The position numbers were made by a program, and so were the translations under genes. A stretch of 47,184 nt of DNA from Xanthomonas vesicatoria ATCC 35937. GTDB lineage: Bacteria > Pseudomonadota > Gammaproteobacteria > Xanthomonadales > Xanthomonadaceae. The first letter of the stretch is position 1; every line of letters begins with the position of its first letter. Below are positions 24,523-33,651 of the stretch, piece by piece. The stretch lies in contig NZ_CP018727.1 in NCBI RefSeq assembly GCF_001908725.1, forward strand, positions 1 to 47,184. Direction: 5' to 3'. The notes below the pieces were generated by a model. The model had not been told where the DNA came from. It searched no databases and was given only the letters and a program-made list of their open reading frames with translations.

Positions 24523-26238
24523 ATGTTGCGATTGAACGGGTTACGCGTATTGCTACGGACGATGGCGGCAACCGGCGCTTTGCTGACAACAGCATCGGCG
24601 TCGGCCGCTTGCGCCGGCATGCTCGCGCTGTCCCTGCCGTCCACCACGATCAGCAGCGCTACCGACGTGCCCGCCGGTTCCTTCACGGCGCCGGACGGCA
24701 CCGTGCTCGACGCACTGCCGGCGTTTTGTCGCGTCGTCGGTGTGTCGCGGTCGACCAGCGATTCGGAAATTGGGTTCGAGGTGTGGATTCCGTCCGCGGG
24801 CTGGAACCAGAACTACCTGCAGGTCGGTACAGTCGTTTTCGCCGGAAACATCCAATACAGGTCGCTTGGTTTCGCCTTGCGCCGCGGCTATGCGACCGCA
24901 ACCACCGATGGCGGCCACCGGGCATCGATCGGCGATGCGAGCTTTGCGCTCGGCCACCCGCAGAAGATCGTCGACTGGGGCTATCAGGCGCTGGCCACGA
25001 CGATCTCCAACGGCAAGGCGCTGGTCTCCGCCTACACGCACCGCGCGCCGCACTATTCCTACTTTTTCGGCGCCTCCAATGGTGGCCGCGATGCGCTGAT
25101 CGCAGCGCAGCGCTTTCCGGGCGCCTTCGACGGCATCATCGCCGATGCGCCTTCCAGCGCCTGGGTCCACAACGCGTTTTCCTGGCTGTGGTCGCAGGAC
25201 GCCCAGTTCGGCAGTCCGGCGGCCACTATCTCGGCGGCCAAGCTGCCGGCCATCCAGGCCGCCGCGCTCGCCCAATGCGATGCAAAGGACCACACGGCCG
25301 ACGGCGTGGTCAACGACCCGCGCCGGTGCCGCTTCGATCCCCGCGTGCTGTTGTGCAGCGGTGCCGAGAGCGACGCGTGTCTCACTGCGCCACAACTGCA
25401 GACGCTCGCCGCCATCCTTGCAGGCCCGGTCAACCCGCGCACCGGCGAGCGCATCTACTACGGTTTCGAGCCGTTCGCAGTCGCCACGCCGGGGACATGG
25501 AACCAGTGGGTCACCGGCAACGCCGCCGTTCCCGGCGGCGGCCATGCGGTGCTCTCCAACCAGTTCTTCGCCAACATGGTGTTCGATACCGGCAGCGCCG
25601 GGTTCGACCATACGCAGGTGAACTTCGATACCGATGTCGCCCGCGCCGAACGCAAGCCGGTCGCCGGCCAGCCGCTGGCCAGCGTCATTGACGCCACCTC
25701 TGCGGATCTGAGCGGATTTCGCGCGCGCAACGGCAAGATGATCCTGTATATCGGCTGGGAAGATCCGGTGGTTCCGCCGCGAGGCGCGATCACCTATTAC
25801 GAATCGGTCGTGGCCAGGCAATGGCTGGATAACCCGCAGATCAGCAGGGCTGAGGATGCGCTTGCGCAGACCCAGCAGTTCTTCCGCCTGTTCATGGTGC
25901 CCGGCATGGGCCACTTCACCGGCGGACCCGGTACGTCGGCCTTCGGCGCGCTGTATGGGCCGCCCGCATTGGCCATCGATCGCCAGCACGACGTGTTGTC
26001 GGCGATGGAGGCGTGGGTCGAGCAAGGCATCGCACCGGAGCGCATCGTCGCGGCAAAATACGCCAATGACGACCCGGTCAAGGGTGTGGTCCGCACCCGG
26101 CCGCTCTGCCACTATCCGCAATCGGCGTTATGGATTGGCCAGGGCAGCGCCGACGATGCGCAGAACTTCCTCTGTGTGGACAGTCCGCGCGGCGCCTACC
26201 TCGACGGTGCGGCGCCAGGCTCGGCGCAAGGCCGATAA
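24523..26238 (+). CDS. tannase/feruloyl esterase family protein, secreted
   Basis: The protein has 571 residues from ATG 24523 (MLRLNGLRVLL), which has AAGGA at a better distance than the ATG two codons before. A signal peptide ends near ASASA-ACAG. The alpha/beta-hydrolase core shows GASNGGRDAL (nucleophile Ser, about residue 185), GWEDPVVPP (Asp, about 413) and GMGHFTGG (His, about 462). In known tannases a Cys lies next to both Ser and His; here both are replaced (Ala and Phe). The likely role is hydrolysis of phenolic or plant cell-wall esters outside the cell. It is the second gene of the cassette. Confidence 0.88.
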   Translation: MLRLNGLRVLLRTMAATGALLTTASASAACAGMLALSLPSTTISSATDVPAGSFTAPDGTVLDALPAFCRVVGVSRSTSDSEIGFEVWIPSAGWNQNYLQVGTVVFAGNIQYRSLGFALRRGYATATTDGGHRASIGDASFALGHPQKIVDWGYQALATTISNGKALVSAYTHRAPHYSYFFGASNGGRDALIAAQRFPGAFDGIIADAPSSAWVHNAFSWLWSQDAQFGSPAATISAAKLPAIQAAALAQCDAKDHTADGVVNDPRRCRFDPRVLLCSGAESDACLTAPQLQTLAAILAGPVNPRTGERIYYGFEPFAVATPGTWNQWVTGNAAVPGGGHAVLSNQFFANMVFDTGSAGFDHTQVNFDTDVARAERKPVAGQPLASVIDATSADLSGFRARNGKMILYIGWEDPVVPPRGAITYYESVVARQWLDNPQISRAEDALAQTQQFFRLFMVPGMGHFTGGPGTSAFGALYGPPALAIDRQHDVLSAMEAWVEQGIAPERIVAAKYANDDPVKGVVRTRPLCHYPQSALWIGQGSADDAQNFLCVDSPRGAYLDGAAPGSAQGR

Positions 26239-26274
26239 GTCGGGCGCTCGCAGCGCGGCTATTATGAAGGTATG

Positions 26275-26364
26275 GAGGGTCGGCATGGATTCGCGAAATG
26301 CCCTTTACTGACAGTGATTTAACTCACTTTTGGCTGTTTTTTACACGAATCCCTGCCGACCCTC
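26275..26364 (-). repeat. TnXax1-like terminal repeat, right
   Basis: This 90-bp repeat is in inverted orientation to 23723-23818. It ends ACACGAATCCCTGCCGACCC followed by TC, and contains TTAACTCACTTTTGGCTG. It marks the right end of the cassette, 37 bases after the tannase stop. Confidence 0.85.
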
Positions 26365-26439
26365 TAGTTGATCGGAAGATACCCGAAACCTCAGTTCCTC
26401 GGCTGAGGACGGAGTGGGCTGTATGCTGTATCCCGTTTT

Positions 26440-26994
26440 ATGAGATGGTCAGAGATGCCGACCCGCAGCAACACAAGAGTTTGGGCAGACCACGTCCAGG
26501 ATCGTGTCCGCTATACCCTAAAACACCTTCATCCCGCATTTGTTTCATTCCACGCGCCGGCGCGTGCCGCTCAACCTGGGCATCCGGGAAGGGTGGCCAG
26601 GGATTTCATAGTGCGTGTCGAATACTCACATCATTGCTTCAGCAATGGCGTTGCCAAGGTGCCTAACTACAACCCAGATCATCTTTACATTTGGGAGAAG
26701 CGCAAGTGCGATCTCAGGGTTTTTTGCCCTAAACGATACGAGGACAGCAAAGAGCTTCCGGAGCTGATCGGGGCTCTGGATCAGCGCAACGTCTATCCAA
26801 CACGGCACGACAATCATTTCGCGGTAAAACGCGTGACACCAGATGGGCACTACTCAATTTGGTTTCGAGTGGAGCGCGCGGATCGGTTCCTGCTGATGGT
26901 TGTTGAAAGCGCATACGTTCGTCTTGATATGGATGAGCAGATCGCGCGCTCCTCACCAACGAAACTGATAGATGTCCTGGTCAATGCTAAGTGA
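26440..26994 (+). CDS. hypothetical protein
   Basis: This protein has 184 residues. The start is uncertain between ATG 26440 (MRWSEMPTR) and ATG 26455, as neither has a good ribosome site. It is soluble and basic at the N-terminus, with VEYSHHCFSNGVAK and FAVKRVTPDGHYSIWFRVERADRFLLMVVESAY in the middle. A good terminator follows at 27001-27032, supporting a real transcription unit. Family not recognised. Confidence 0.6.
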   Translation: MRWSEMPTRSNTRVWADHVQDRVRYTLKHLHPAFVSFHAPARAAQPGHPGRVARDFIVRVEYSHHCFSNGVAKVPNYNPDHLYIWEKRKCDLRVFCPKRYEDSKELPELIGALDQRNVYPTRHDNHFAVKRVTPDGHYSIWFRVERADRFLLMVVESAYVRLDMDEQIARSSPTKLIDVLVNAK

Positions 26995-27000
26995 CCAGAC

Positions 27001-27032
27001 AGCAAAAAGCCCGCGTGAGCAGGCTTTTTGCT
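27001..27032. terminator. bidirectional rho-independent terminator
   Basis: AGCAAAAAGCC and GGCTTTTTGCT form a perfect 11-bp stem around a ten-base loop, with T-runs usable on both strands. It follows the stop of the rightward gene at 26994 by six bases. Confidence 0.8.
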
Positions 27033-27220
27033 AAACAGCATGGTGTTGCGGGCCGGAATCTCTTAACCCCACTCTGGGTGGGACCTTCTCTCGAAGGTGG
27101 CCAGCTTCCCCTACGCACCGGGTCGGGAAAGCCTGTAACTGCTCAGTGACAGTGGCGTAATCATGCGTCACGACTAGCGGGCGAGTCAACCTAGGTAGAC
27201 TGCCAGCTGTCAATCTCCCT

Positions 27221-27527
27221 TCAGGAATCTGAAGGAATGGTCGCAAACGCTATGAGACTAGTTCGAGGATCTGCCTTAGGAGAGCCGGAGAGCGTGTCAA
27301 TCGCGTCGCCCAGTTGCATGATAGGTTGGGGCAGTTGCTCGCCCTGCGCAAGGTACCGGTCGATACTCTTCTGCCACGCCAGCCGTAGCTCAGCGGGATC
27401 TATGTCTGCTCCGGGGCTAGCCAGGCAGCCTGCTCCACAACATACCTCGCAGAGGGTTTGCTGCCCTTGCAGATGAGGTCTGTTTGCCCCCGCACACCAG
27501 CGAAGCCAGCCTTGTCCGGCAGATGAT
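27221..27527 (-). pseudogene. possible gene remnant
   Basis: A leftward frame is open for about 100 codons but has its only ATG late (27319). The reading includes AELRLAWQKSIDRYLAQGEQ and IMQLGDAIDTLSGSPK, which look protein-like. It may be the 3' end of a truncated gene. The rest of 27033-27550 shows nothing else convincing. Low confidence. Confidence 0.25.
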
Positions 27528-27550
27528 TACCGTCCCTGGGACGGCTGCGT

Positions 27551-28126
27551 TTAACGGTCAGCTTTCGGCATGGACAGCTTGACGTACTCGGCAAGACGAT
27601 CTCTGGCTTCACTAATGTCGAACGCGTTGGGGTCGAATGGGCCACCTAACCACTCGGTGAGTTCACGTCGGCGAGCACTGCTGCGCCCAGCAAGTATCCT
27701 GAGCATCTCCGCATAGCCCCATGGGCCGCCGCAGTCCTCCGGTGGACAGGCGTTCTTGCCGGTAATCAAGTGCGGGCAATTCTCTGTTGGTTCTTCCATC
27801 ACCTTCTCGACTGTCACTCGGTGTTGCCAGTCATCGCCAAAGTCGTAGGTGTAGATCAGCGTCTCTCCAATGCCAGACACATCGCACAAGCGGCGCTTAC
27901 TGGAAATCTCGCTGCCATTGCCATGCCCGAACGAGAACAGGTGCATCAATTCCCAGCCCATCGCGCCCTGGATGAAGTAGTGCAACTGCGACAATTTCAC
28001 GTCAGCGTAGATGTCGAGCCGACGCCACACTGTGGGGGTGATGCCAAGCAACTGGATTTTGAGCCTCCATACGGGCGGGTGGCTGACCATCGAAACGGAC
28101 ACCTTAGGGGAGCGTAATGCGTTCAT
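27551..28126 (-). CDS. pRiA4b ORF-3-like family protein
   Basis: This is a 191-residue protein with the pattern of the plasmid pRiA4b ORF-3 family: VWRLKIQLLGITPTVWRRLDI at the N-terminus, then LHYFIQGAMGWELMHLFSF, YTYDFGDDWQHRVTVE and CPPEDCGGPWGYAEML. The family is common on plasmids and near mobile elements; its biochemical role is not established. The ATG overlaps the stop of the upstream gene (ATGA), so it is read at the end of the relaxase-traG operon. Confidence 0.85.
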   Translation of the reverse strand: MNALRSPKVSVSMVSHPPVWRLKIQLLGITPTVWRRLDIYADVKLSQLHYFIQGAMGWELMHLFSFGHGNGSEISSKRRLCDVSGIGETLIYTYDFGDDWQHRVTVEKVMEEPTENCPHLITGKNACPPEDCGGPWGYAEMLRILAGRSSARRRELTEWLGGPFDPNAFDISEARDRLAEYVKLSMPKADR

Positions 28127-28614
28127 GGGGGGGCCTCTGGATCATGGTCGGCGTTGTCGGTCTGCCCGGTTGCTGCTTGCAGGGCGTCAAACTCGCTATC
28201 GGTCTGGGCGCGTAGCAGCGAGGCGGTCAACTTGTCCAGCAACGGCGTGCGCCCGCTGAAGACCCGTTCCACCGATGCGATCAGGGCGTTATAGAAGCCC
28301 TCCCCGGCTGCGTTGCTGGCCGGTGTGGCTGCCGGCAGCCGTGCAAACAGGTTCTTGGTCGTGAGCGTGGTCAGCTCGACCAGCATCTGATTGCCGAAGT
28401 GCACGTTGCGCACCTCGTTGCGCAGCGACCGCAGCTCCTTCAAGACCAGCATTTCCTCGGCTTTGGCGTGTTCGGGGTCGTAGCGCTCGGCGAGCGCGGC
28501 TTCTACCACTGCGCGCAACGGGATGCGCCGCTCGGCGGCCTCGCGCTTGGCGAGCTGCATCAGCCGGGTTTCGATTTGCGTGTGCAGGATGGTCTTACCA
28601 ACAGATTTCTTCAT
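28123..28614 (-). CDS. putative mobilisation accessory protein
   Basis: The protein has 163 residues, starting MKKSVGKTILHTQIETRLMQLAK. The first 50 residues fit a ribbon-helix-helix-like fold (IETRLMQLAKREAAERRIPLRAVVEAALAERY); the rest is helical. The ATG overlaps the traG stop. Small proteins in this position often assist relaxosome assembly, but I cannot assign a family. It could also be a regulator of the operon. Confidence 0.55.
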   Translation of the reverse strand: MKKSVGKTILHTQIETRLMQLAKREAAERRIPLRAVVEAALAERYDPEHAKAEEMLVLKELRSLRNEVRNVHFGNQMLVELTTLTTKNLFARLPAATPASNAAGEGFYNALIASVERVFSGRTPLLDKLTASLLRAQTDSEFDALQAATGQTDNADHDPEAPP

Positions 28615-30668
28615 GGGAGCATGTAGTCCATGTCGTCGTCGGCTGCATCCATGCCATCGGCTTTGGCGGCGGGGCTGACGGTGAGTTCATGTGTGTCGAT
28701 GTCGGCATCGGCGTCGATATCGTCATCGAGCGTGGGCGCCGCCTCGACGGCCACCTCCGGTGCGGGCGTCGGCTCGGGGGTGGGGTCCAGGTCGCGGGAG
28801 TCGTCGACGGCGGGTTGCAGGGCGGCCGCCACCGCGACCGGCACCACAGCGGGGGTGAGCTTGGTCCACGGGTTGCCGGCGACGGGCGGCCCGTAGGGGT
28901 ATGGCCTGGCTGCGGTGTTGGCGACTGGCGCGTACTTGTGCGTCGGGTCCAGCACCTTGCCGCGCGCATCGGTCGGCGGCACCAAGTCGCGGAACTTGGC
29001 GTCGCTGTAAAACTTGATCTTCACCGCCATGATCGGCGGCAAGCCCGCCACCACGATGATTTTCTTGGCCGGGTCCATTTCTCGCACTTCGCCTGGCGTC
29101 ATCAAGGCGCGGGCCGATTCCTGGTTGGACACCATCACGTGCCCGAGCCAGCCAGACAACCGGCCTCCGGTGTAGTTGGTCTGCTGGTGAATTTCAGTGG
29201 TCATGCCGAGCGAGTCGCTAATGCGCTTGGCCGTCTCGTCAGTGTTGGGCGCATACCACACGTGGATATGCGCACCGTCCATTACGGTATTACTCGGCCC
29301 GTAATATTTCACGATTTGGTTATAGCTCTGGTTGATCATCATGCACTTGATGCCGTAGCCGGCCACGTAGCCCAGCCCTTCCTCGAAGAACTCCAACTTG
29401 CCCAAGGACGGGAATTCATCGACCAGCAACAGCAGCCGGTGCTTGTTGCCCTCGGGGTGCAGTTCCTCGGTGAGCCGGCGAGTGATCTGTTGCAGCATCA
29501 GCCGGAACAGTGGCCGCAAACGTGACTTGTCGCTCGGCGGGCTAATCAGATACAGCGACAACGGATATTTGGCGCGCATCAGGTCAGTGATGCGGAAATC
29601 GCTTTCGCATGTTGCGGCCTGCACGATGGGGTCGTAGTACAGGTTGAAGAAGCTGCGCGCGGTGGAATGCACACCGCTGCGCTCGTTGGCGCTCTTGTTG
29701 AGCATGGCCCTGGCCCCGATCGCTACGACCGGATGCACTGTGCCGTTGCGGTGCTTGGTGTCGAGCATGTATTGCAGCGTGGCTTCCATCGTCCGTTCCG
29801 GGTTATCCAGGAACATGGCGATGCCGGCCAAGGTCTTGTCCGGCTCGGCGTAGAGGACATGCAGCACCACCGCCAATAGCCACGAGTCGGCCTCCTTGCT
29901 CCAATGGTCGGGTTTGCCCTTGCCGTCCGGGTCCACCAGCATGTCGGTGACGTTCTGGGCGTCCTTGACCTCGTTGTCGCCTGGGCGGATCTCGGCCAGC
30001 GGGTTGAACCGGCAGGTGTCGCGCTGGGTCGGGTTGAATTTCAGGACGTAGCCGATCCGGCTCCGGTAACCCGATGTCAGTTCCCAATTCTCGCCCTTGA
30101 TGTCGTTGACCACCACGCTGGCCTGCCAGTTCAGCAGCGTGGGCACGACGATGCCCACGCCCTTGCCCGACCGGCTTGGGGCGGTCACTTCCAGATGCTC
30201 AGGGCCGTCATGGGTCAGGTAACGGCCGTCCTCGGTCAGGCCCAGCACCACACCGGCCTGCCCCAGCAGCCCCGATTTTTCGATTTCTTTGGCCTCTGCC
30301 CAGCGCGCCGAGCCGTGCGTCAGCACTTCCTCCTGGGCGCGGGTGCGGTAGATGGCCACCGCCACCATGACCACGAAACCCAGCACCGCCGACGCGGCAA
30401 CGATGTAGATGGCGCGCGTGAAGATGTCCGGCGCGTAGGCGTTGTAGTCCCACAGCCACGGGAAGTACGACCAGGGCGCATAGATCCCGTGCCCCTGGAT
30501 CTGGAACCAGGGCGCGCCGAGCTGGGGCTGGTAGGCCAGCGCGTAGGCGACGTACTGGCCCGCCGCCCACACGCCCAGAAAGATGCACGCCAAGCAGGCG
30601 ACGATGGGACCGCCGCGCAGTCCGCCAGCGTGGCGCGTTTTCTCGCGTTGTTTGCTTTGTGGTGCCAC
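28611..30668 (-). CDS. traG: TraG/VirD4 type IV coupling protein
   Basis: This is a 685-residue coupling ATPase that brings the relaxase-DNA complex to the secretion channel. Two or three N-terminal membrane helices (about 20-105) are followed by the Walker A APSRSGKGVG near residue 165 and Walker B LLLLVDEFPSLG near 412. The C-terminal 110 residues form a variable acidic tail (Glu/Asp/Pro-rich), likely for partner recognition. It starts four bases after the relaxase stop. Confidence 0.95.
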   Translation of the reverse strand: MAPQSKQREKTRHAGGLRGGPIVACLACIFLGVWAAGQYVAYALAYQPQLGAPWFQIQGHGIYAPWSYFPWLWDYNAYAPDIFTRAIYIVAASAVLGFVVMVAVAIYRTRAQEEVLTHGSARWAEAKEIEKSGLLGQAGVVLGLTEDGRYLTHDGPEHLEVTAPSRSGKGVGIVVPTLLNWQASVVVNDIKGENWELTSGYRSRIGYVLKFNPTQRDTCRFNPLAEIRPGDNEVKDAQNVTDMLVDPDGKGKPDHWSKEADSWLLAVVLHVLYAEPDKTLAGIAMFLDNPERTMEATLQYMLDTKHRNGTVHPVVAIGARAMLNKSANERSGVHSTARSFFNLYYDPIVQAATCESDFRITDLMRAKYPLSLYLISPPSDKSRLRPLFRLMLQQITRRLTEELHPEGNKHRLLLLVDEFPSLGKLEFFEEGLGYVAGYGIKCMMINQSYNQIVKYYGPSNTVMDGAHIHVWYAPNTDETAKRISDSLGMTTEIHQQTNYTGGRLSGWLGHVMVSNQESARALMTPGEVREMDPAKKIIVVAGLPPIMAVKIKFYSDAKFRDLVPPTDARGKVLDPTHKYAPVANTAARPYPYGPPVAGNPWTKLTPAVVPVAVAAALQPAVDDSRDLDPTPEPTPAPEVAVEAAPTLDDDIDADADIDTHELTVSPAAKADGMDAADDDMDYMLP

Positions 30669-30672
30669 CGGT

Positions 30673-33627
30673 TTAACTCCGTGTGAGTCCTAACGATTTG
30701 CCCTTGTCCAGCACATCCATTGCCGCAAAGCGGATGCGCACCGACTGGAAGGCTTGGTTCATGCTCTGGCCCTTCGCCAGCTGCACCGCCACGGTGTTGC
30801 CGAGCTGGCCTTGCAGGCCATCCTTCGCCGGCACCACCGCGAACGTTCCGTTCTGCACAATCACCGCATGGGGACCGCTGGGCAGGTTCTCGATGGCTTC
30901 CACGGTGCCCTGAAAGCGGCGGGCCACATCGAGATTGACCGGCTGGCCGTACTTGGACGCGAGCCGTGTCTGTGCATCGGCCAGCTCCATGCCGCGCATG
31001 TCTTCGTCAAAGCCGGCCTTGAGGCGCACGCCCGCAGGAGTGCGCTCGGCCATCCGCAGTGCGACCAGGCGGTCGGTGCGCGCTTCCAGCGCTTCCAGGA
31101 ACTGTGCTTGCGTGCGGGTGCGGCTGGTGGCGCCCTTCATATGCTCAAGGCGACCAGCAGCCAGCTGCTCGTCCAGGAACGTGCGTGCAATGACCTGGCT
31201 CTGTTGAGGCAGCGGCCCCTTCCCAAGTACGTCAAGGCGCACGAAGGCGCGCTTGGGGTCGCTGAGTGTGGGATCGGCGCTAACACGCTCCACCAGGTCT
31301 GCCGGCACTTGGTAGGTGCCGTCTTCCAACTTGGTCACATGGCCCCGGTGCGCCAAGGCATCCATGCGCCGCACGTGCGCCTCGATGTAGGATTCTGGCG
31401 TTGCGTTGCCGGGTAGACGTTTCGGGTCCCACTCCGTGACCTCTTCCAGGTGCGCAGCAGGGGAATAGATCTCATCCTTCAACCGCCGTAGCACGTTCTT
31501 GTCTGCCGCCGTGGCGACAGGTGGCGTGTAGCTGTCCAGGGTTACGGTGTCACCGATGCCCCCGCGTTCGACCAGGTGCCGCTCCGACGGGGCACTGAGC
31601 GTTGCGTAATGCACCTGGCCGTCGAACCCGGCGACGATGACGTACTCGGTGCCCGCGCGTTTGTCGGCCTGCCCACGGTCGAGGATGACACCCTGGACCG
31701 GTCCAGATGTCTCAAGGCTCTTTTCGTCAGCCACAAGTCCGCTCTGGCTCCGCTCGGCGCGAAGATGTGGCTTCAACAGTCCCGCCACCTGCTGTTTCTG
31801 CAGCATCGCCCGCTCCATGCCGCGCAGCTCGTCTTCAAAGCCGGCCTTGAGGCGCACCCCTGTAGGAGTGCGCTGCGCCAGCTGCAACTCAACCAGGCGG
31901 TCAGCACGCGCTTCCAGCGCATCTAGGAACTGCACCTGGGTACGGGTGCGGATAGTGGTGTTCTTCAGCTGCTCAAGGCGGCCAGCGGCCAGCTGCTCAT
32001 CAAGGAATGTTCGGCCGATGACCTGACTCTGGCGGGTAAGCGCGCCTTTGGCTTTAACGTCCAGGCGCACGAATGCGTTCTTGTCACGGGCATTGGCAGG
32101 GTCACCATCCAGGCGCGCCAAGAGGTCTGCCGGCACACGGAACGTGCCGTCAGGCAACTTGGTGACATGCCCTCGGCTCGCAAGTGCTTCCATGCGATTC
32201 ACGTGCGCATCGATATAGGACTCAGGCGTTGCATTAGGAGGCAAGCGCTTCGGATCCCACGCCTTCACCTCTTCCAAATGCACGTCTGGGAGGTAGACGC
32301 CATCCTTCAAGCGCCTGAGCACATTCTTATCCGCCGAGGTCGCAGCTGGCGGCGTATAGGTGCCCAGCTCCACGGTGTCACCGATGCGACCGCGCTCAGG
32401 CATGTGCCGTTCCGAATGCATGCTGAGTGTCGCGTAATGCACCTGGCCGTCGAATCCGCCAACGATGATGTACTCGGTACCTGACAGTTTGTCAGCCAAT
32501 CCGCGATCAAGGATGACACCCTGCACGGGTGCAGCTTTCAGGCTGTCCTTGTCGGCCAACAGGCCACGCCGGCTGCGTTCGGCGTCAATGTGCGGCTTGA
32601 GGTCTGTCGCTAGCCTGCGCTCCTGCGCCATGGCACGCATCGCCTCCGGCGCATTTGCGTGGATCTTCCAGCGGCCGGGCATCTGTTCGGTCGCTAAGCC
32701 GTGGTCCCGCAGGATCGCCAGCCGCTGGAGCCGCAATTGCCGCTGTGCATTGCGGAAGGGATCTGCATGCACCTTGCCGGCATGGATTAGGCCGCTTTCG
32801 CGGCTCTGCTGTTCCCGAAGCATGGACGCATCCAGACCCGTCCAGCGTTCCTGCGTGACCTCCTTTGCAGCGGAGCGATAGATGTCAATATCGCTCCGAT
32901 ATCCCAGCTCCCGTGTCGCCAGCTCGCGTGCCCGCTCACGCATGCCATTACTGATGTAGTCGCGGCTAATCACCAGGTCGCCCCCCTTGTCGTCCACGCC
33001 ACGCACGATGATGTGTACGTGCGGGTTATCGGTGTCATGGTGGGCGACCGCCATCCAGTCTAGTTTGCTGCCAAGGTCGTGCTCCATCTGCTGCATCAAA
33101 TCGCGCGTGTAGCTTTCTAGATTCAGGTTGGCGCCGTCTTCTGGTGACACGATAAAGCGGAACGAATGCCGGTCAGGTTCAGAGCGATCCACGAACTGCG
33201 ATGTTTGCTCGCGTGTGAGTTCACCCGTGTCAGTAAACGGGCGCGCCGGACCGCCATCCTTGTCTACGCCGTGACGCTGGGCATAGTCCACGTGCCGCTG
33301 CATCGCGGCTTTGGCACCGACCCGTGGCGCCGCCACAACACGGGCCTTAATCGTGACGCGCTGCTGGCGGCTTCCGGTGTTGATCCGAACACCAGCACCA
33401 CGCCCTGCATGGTGTGTGGTGGCGCCAGAAATGCGTCCGGTCCGTGCTGCCCGCTTGGCAGCGCTTTTGACACGGCTAATGACCTCGTTGACTTGGGAAT
33501 TGTTACGCGCCTGGCGGCCCTTGGACAGGCGAACGCGCAGCGGCTTGTCGGTGCTGCTTGCACCTGGACTGCCTTTACTGGAGCCCTGCTCTAGCCCTGC
33601 TGAGCTGCGCTTTCCGCTCCCAACCAT
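30673..33627 (-). CDS. relaxase (DUF3363-type) with tandem internal duplication
   Basis: This is a 984-residue transfer-initiation nuclease, starting MVGSGKRSSAGLEQ with GGGAGG upstream. The catalytic part (about 90-260) has RHVDYAQRHGVDKDGG, with Tyr115 the likely nucleophile, FRFIVSPEDGANL, and the HHDTDNPHVHIIVRG metal site (196-210). Residues 343-606 and 618-882 are two copies of one domain, keeping LKPH, PVQGVILDRG, ADKNVLRRLKD, WDPKRLP, NATPESYI and SQVI-RTFLDEQLAAGRLE. Related relaxases normally have one copy, so this protein is about 275 residues longer. The C-terminal 100 residues are unique. Confidence 0.92.
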   Translation of the reverse strand: MVGSGKRSSAGLEQGSSKGSPGASSTDKPLRVRLSKGRQARNNSQVNEVISRVKSAAKRAARTGRISGATTHHAGRGAGVRINTGSRQQRVTIKARVVAAPRVGAKAAMQRHVDYAQRHGVDKDGGPARPFTDTGELTREQTSQFVDRSEPDRHSFRFIVSPEDGANLNLESYTRDLMQQMEHDLGSKLDWMAVAHHDTDNPHVHIIVRGVDDKGGDLVISRDYISNGMRERARELATRELGYRSDIDIYRSAAKEVTQERWTGLDASMLREQQSRESGLIHAGKVHADPFRNAQRQLRLQRLAILRDHGLATEQMPGRWKIHANAPEAMRAMAQERRLATDLKPHIDAERSRRGLLADKDSLKAAPVQGVILDRGLADKLSGTEYIIVGGFDGQVHYATLSMHSERHMPERGRIGDTVELGTYTPPAATSADKNVLRRLKDGVYLPDVHLEEVKAWDPKRLPPNATPESYIDAHVNRMEALASRGHVTKLPDGTFRVPADLLARLDGDPANARDKNAFVRLDVKAKGALTRQSQVIGRTFLDEQLAAGRLEQLKNTTIRTRTQVQFLDALEARADRLVELQLAQRTPTGVRLKAGFEDELRGMERAMLQKQQVAGLLKPHLRAERSQSGLVADEKSLETSGPVQGVILDRGQADKRAGTEYVIVAGFDGQVHYATLSAPSERHLVERGGIGDTVTLDSYTPPVATAADKNVLRRLKDEIYSPAAHLEEVTEWDPKRLPGNATPESYIEAHVRRMDALAHRGHVTKLEDGTYQVPADLVERVSADPTLSDPKRAFVRLDVLGKGPLPQQSQVIARTFLDEQLAAGRLEHMKGATSRTRTQAQFLEALEARTDRLVALRMAERTPAGVRLKAGFDEDMRGMELADAQTRLASKYGQPVNLDVARRFQGTVEAIENLPSGPHAVIVQNGTFAVVPAKDGLQGQLGNTVAVQLAKGQSMNQAFQSVRIRFAAMDVLDKGKSLGLTRS
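30982..31776 (-). repeat. relaxase internal repeat, copy 2
   Basis: This segment codes relaxase residues about 618-882. It matches copy 1 in long protein runs (for example SQVIARTFLDEQLAAGRLE against SQVIGRTFLDEQLAAGRLE). The period is about 275 codons. Confidence 0.85.
31810..32601 (-). repeat. relaxase internal repeat, copy 1
   Basis: This segment codes relaxase residues about 343-606. It is the first of two tandem copies, separated from the second by about 11 codons. Confidence 0.85.
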
Positions 33628-33651
33628 CGACGCCTCCCGGTCTAAATATGG

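Larger units (their letters stand above)
23723..26364. mobile_element. TnXax1-like mobile insertion cassette without transposase
   Basis: About 2.64 kb bounded by 96- and 90-bp inverted repeats (23723-23818, 26275-26364) that share GAGGGT-GGCAGGGATTCGTG and AGCCAAAAGTGAGTTAA in opposite orientation. Long repeats of this sequence are known from the Xanthomonas Tn3-like element TnXax1 and its non-autonomous cassettes. No transposase or resolvase is inside; passengers are an avidin-like gene and a tannase-family gene. No 5-bp target duplication was found (CATAC left, TAGTT right), so the ends may have recombined since insertion. Confidence 0.8.

Noticed and set aside
23718..26369. 5-bp target duplication around the TnXax1-like cassette
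   Set aside because: Left flank CATAC and right flank TAGTT do not match, so a simple insertion cannot be shown.
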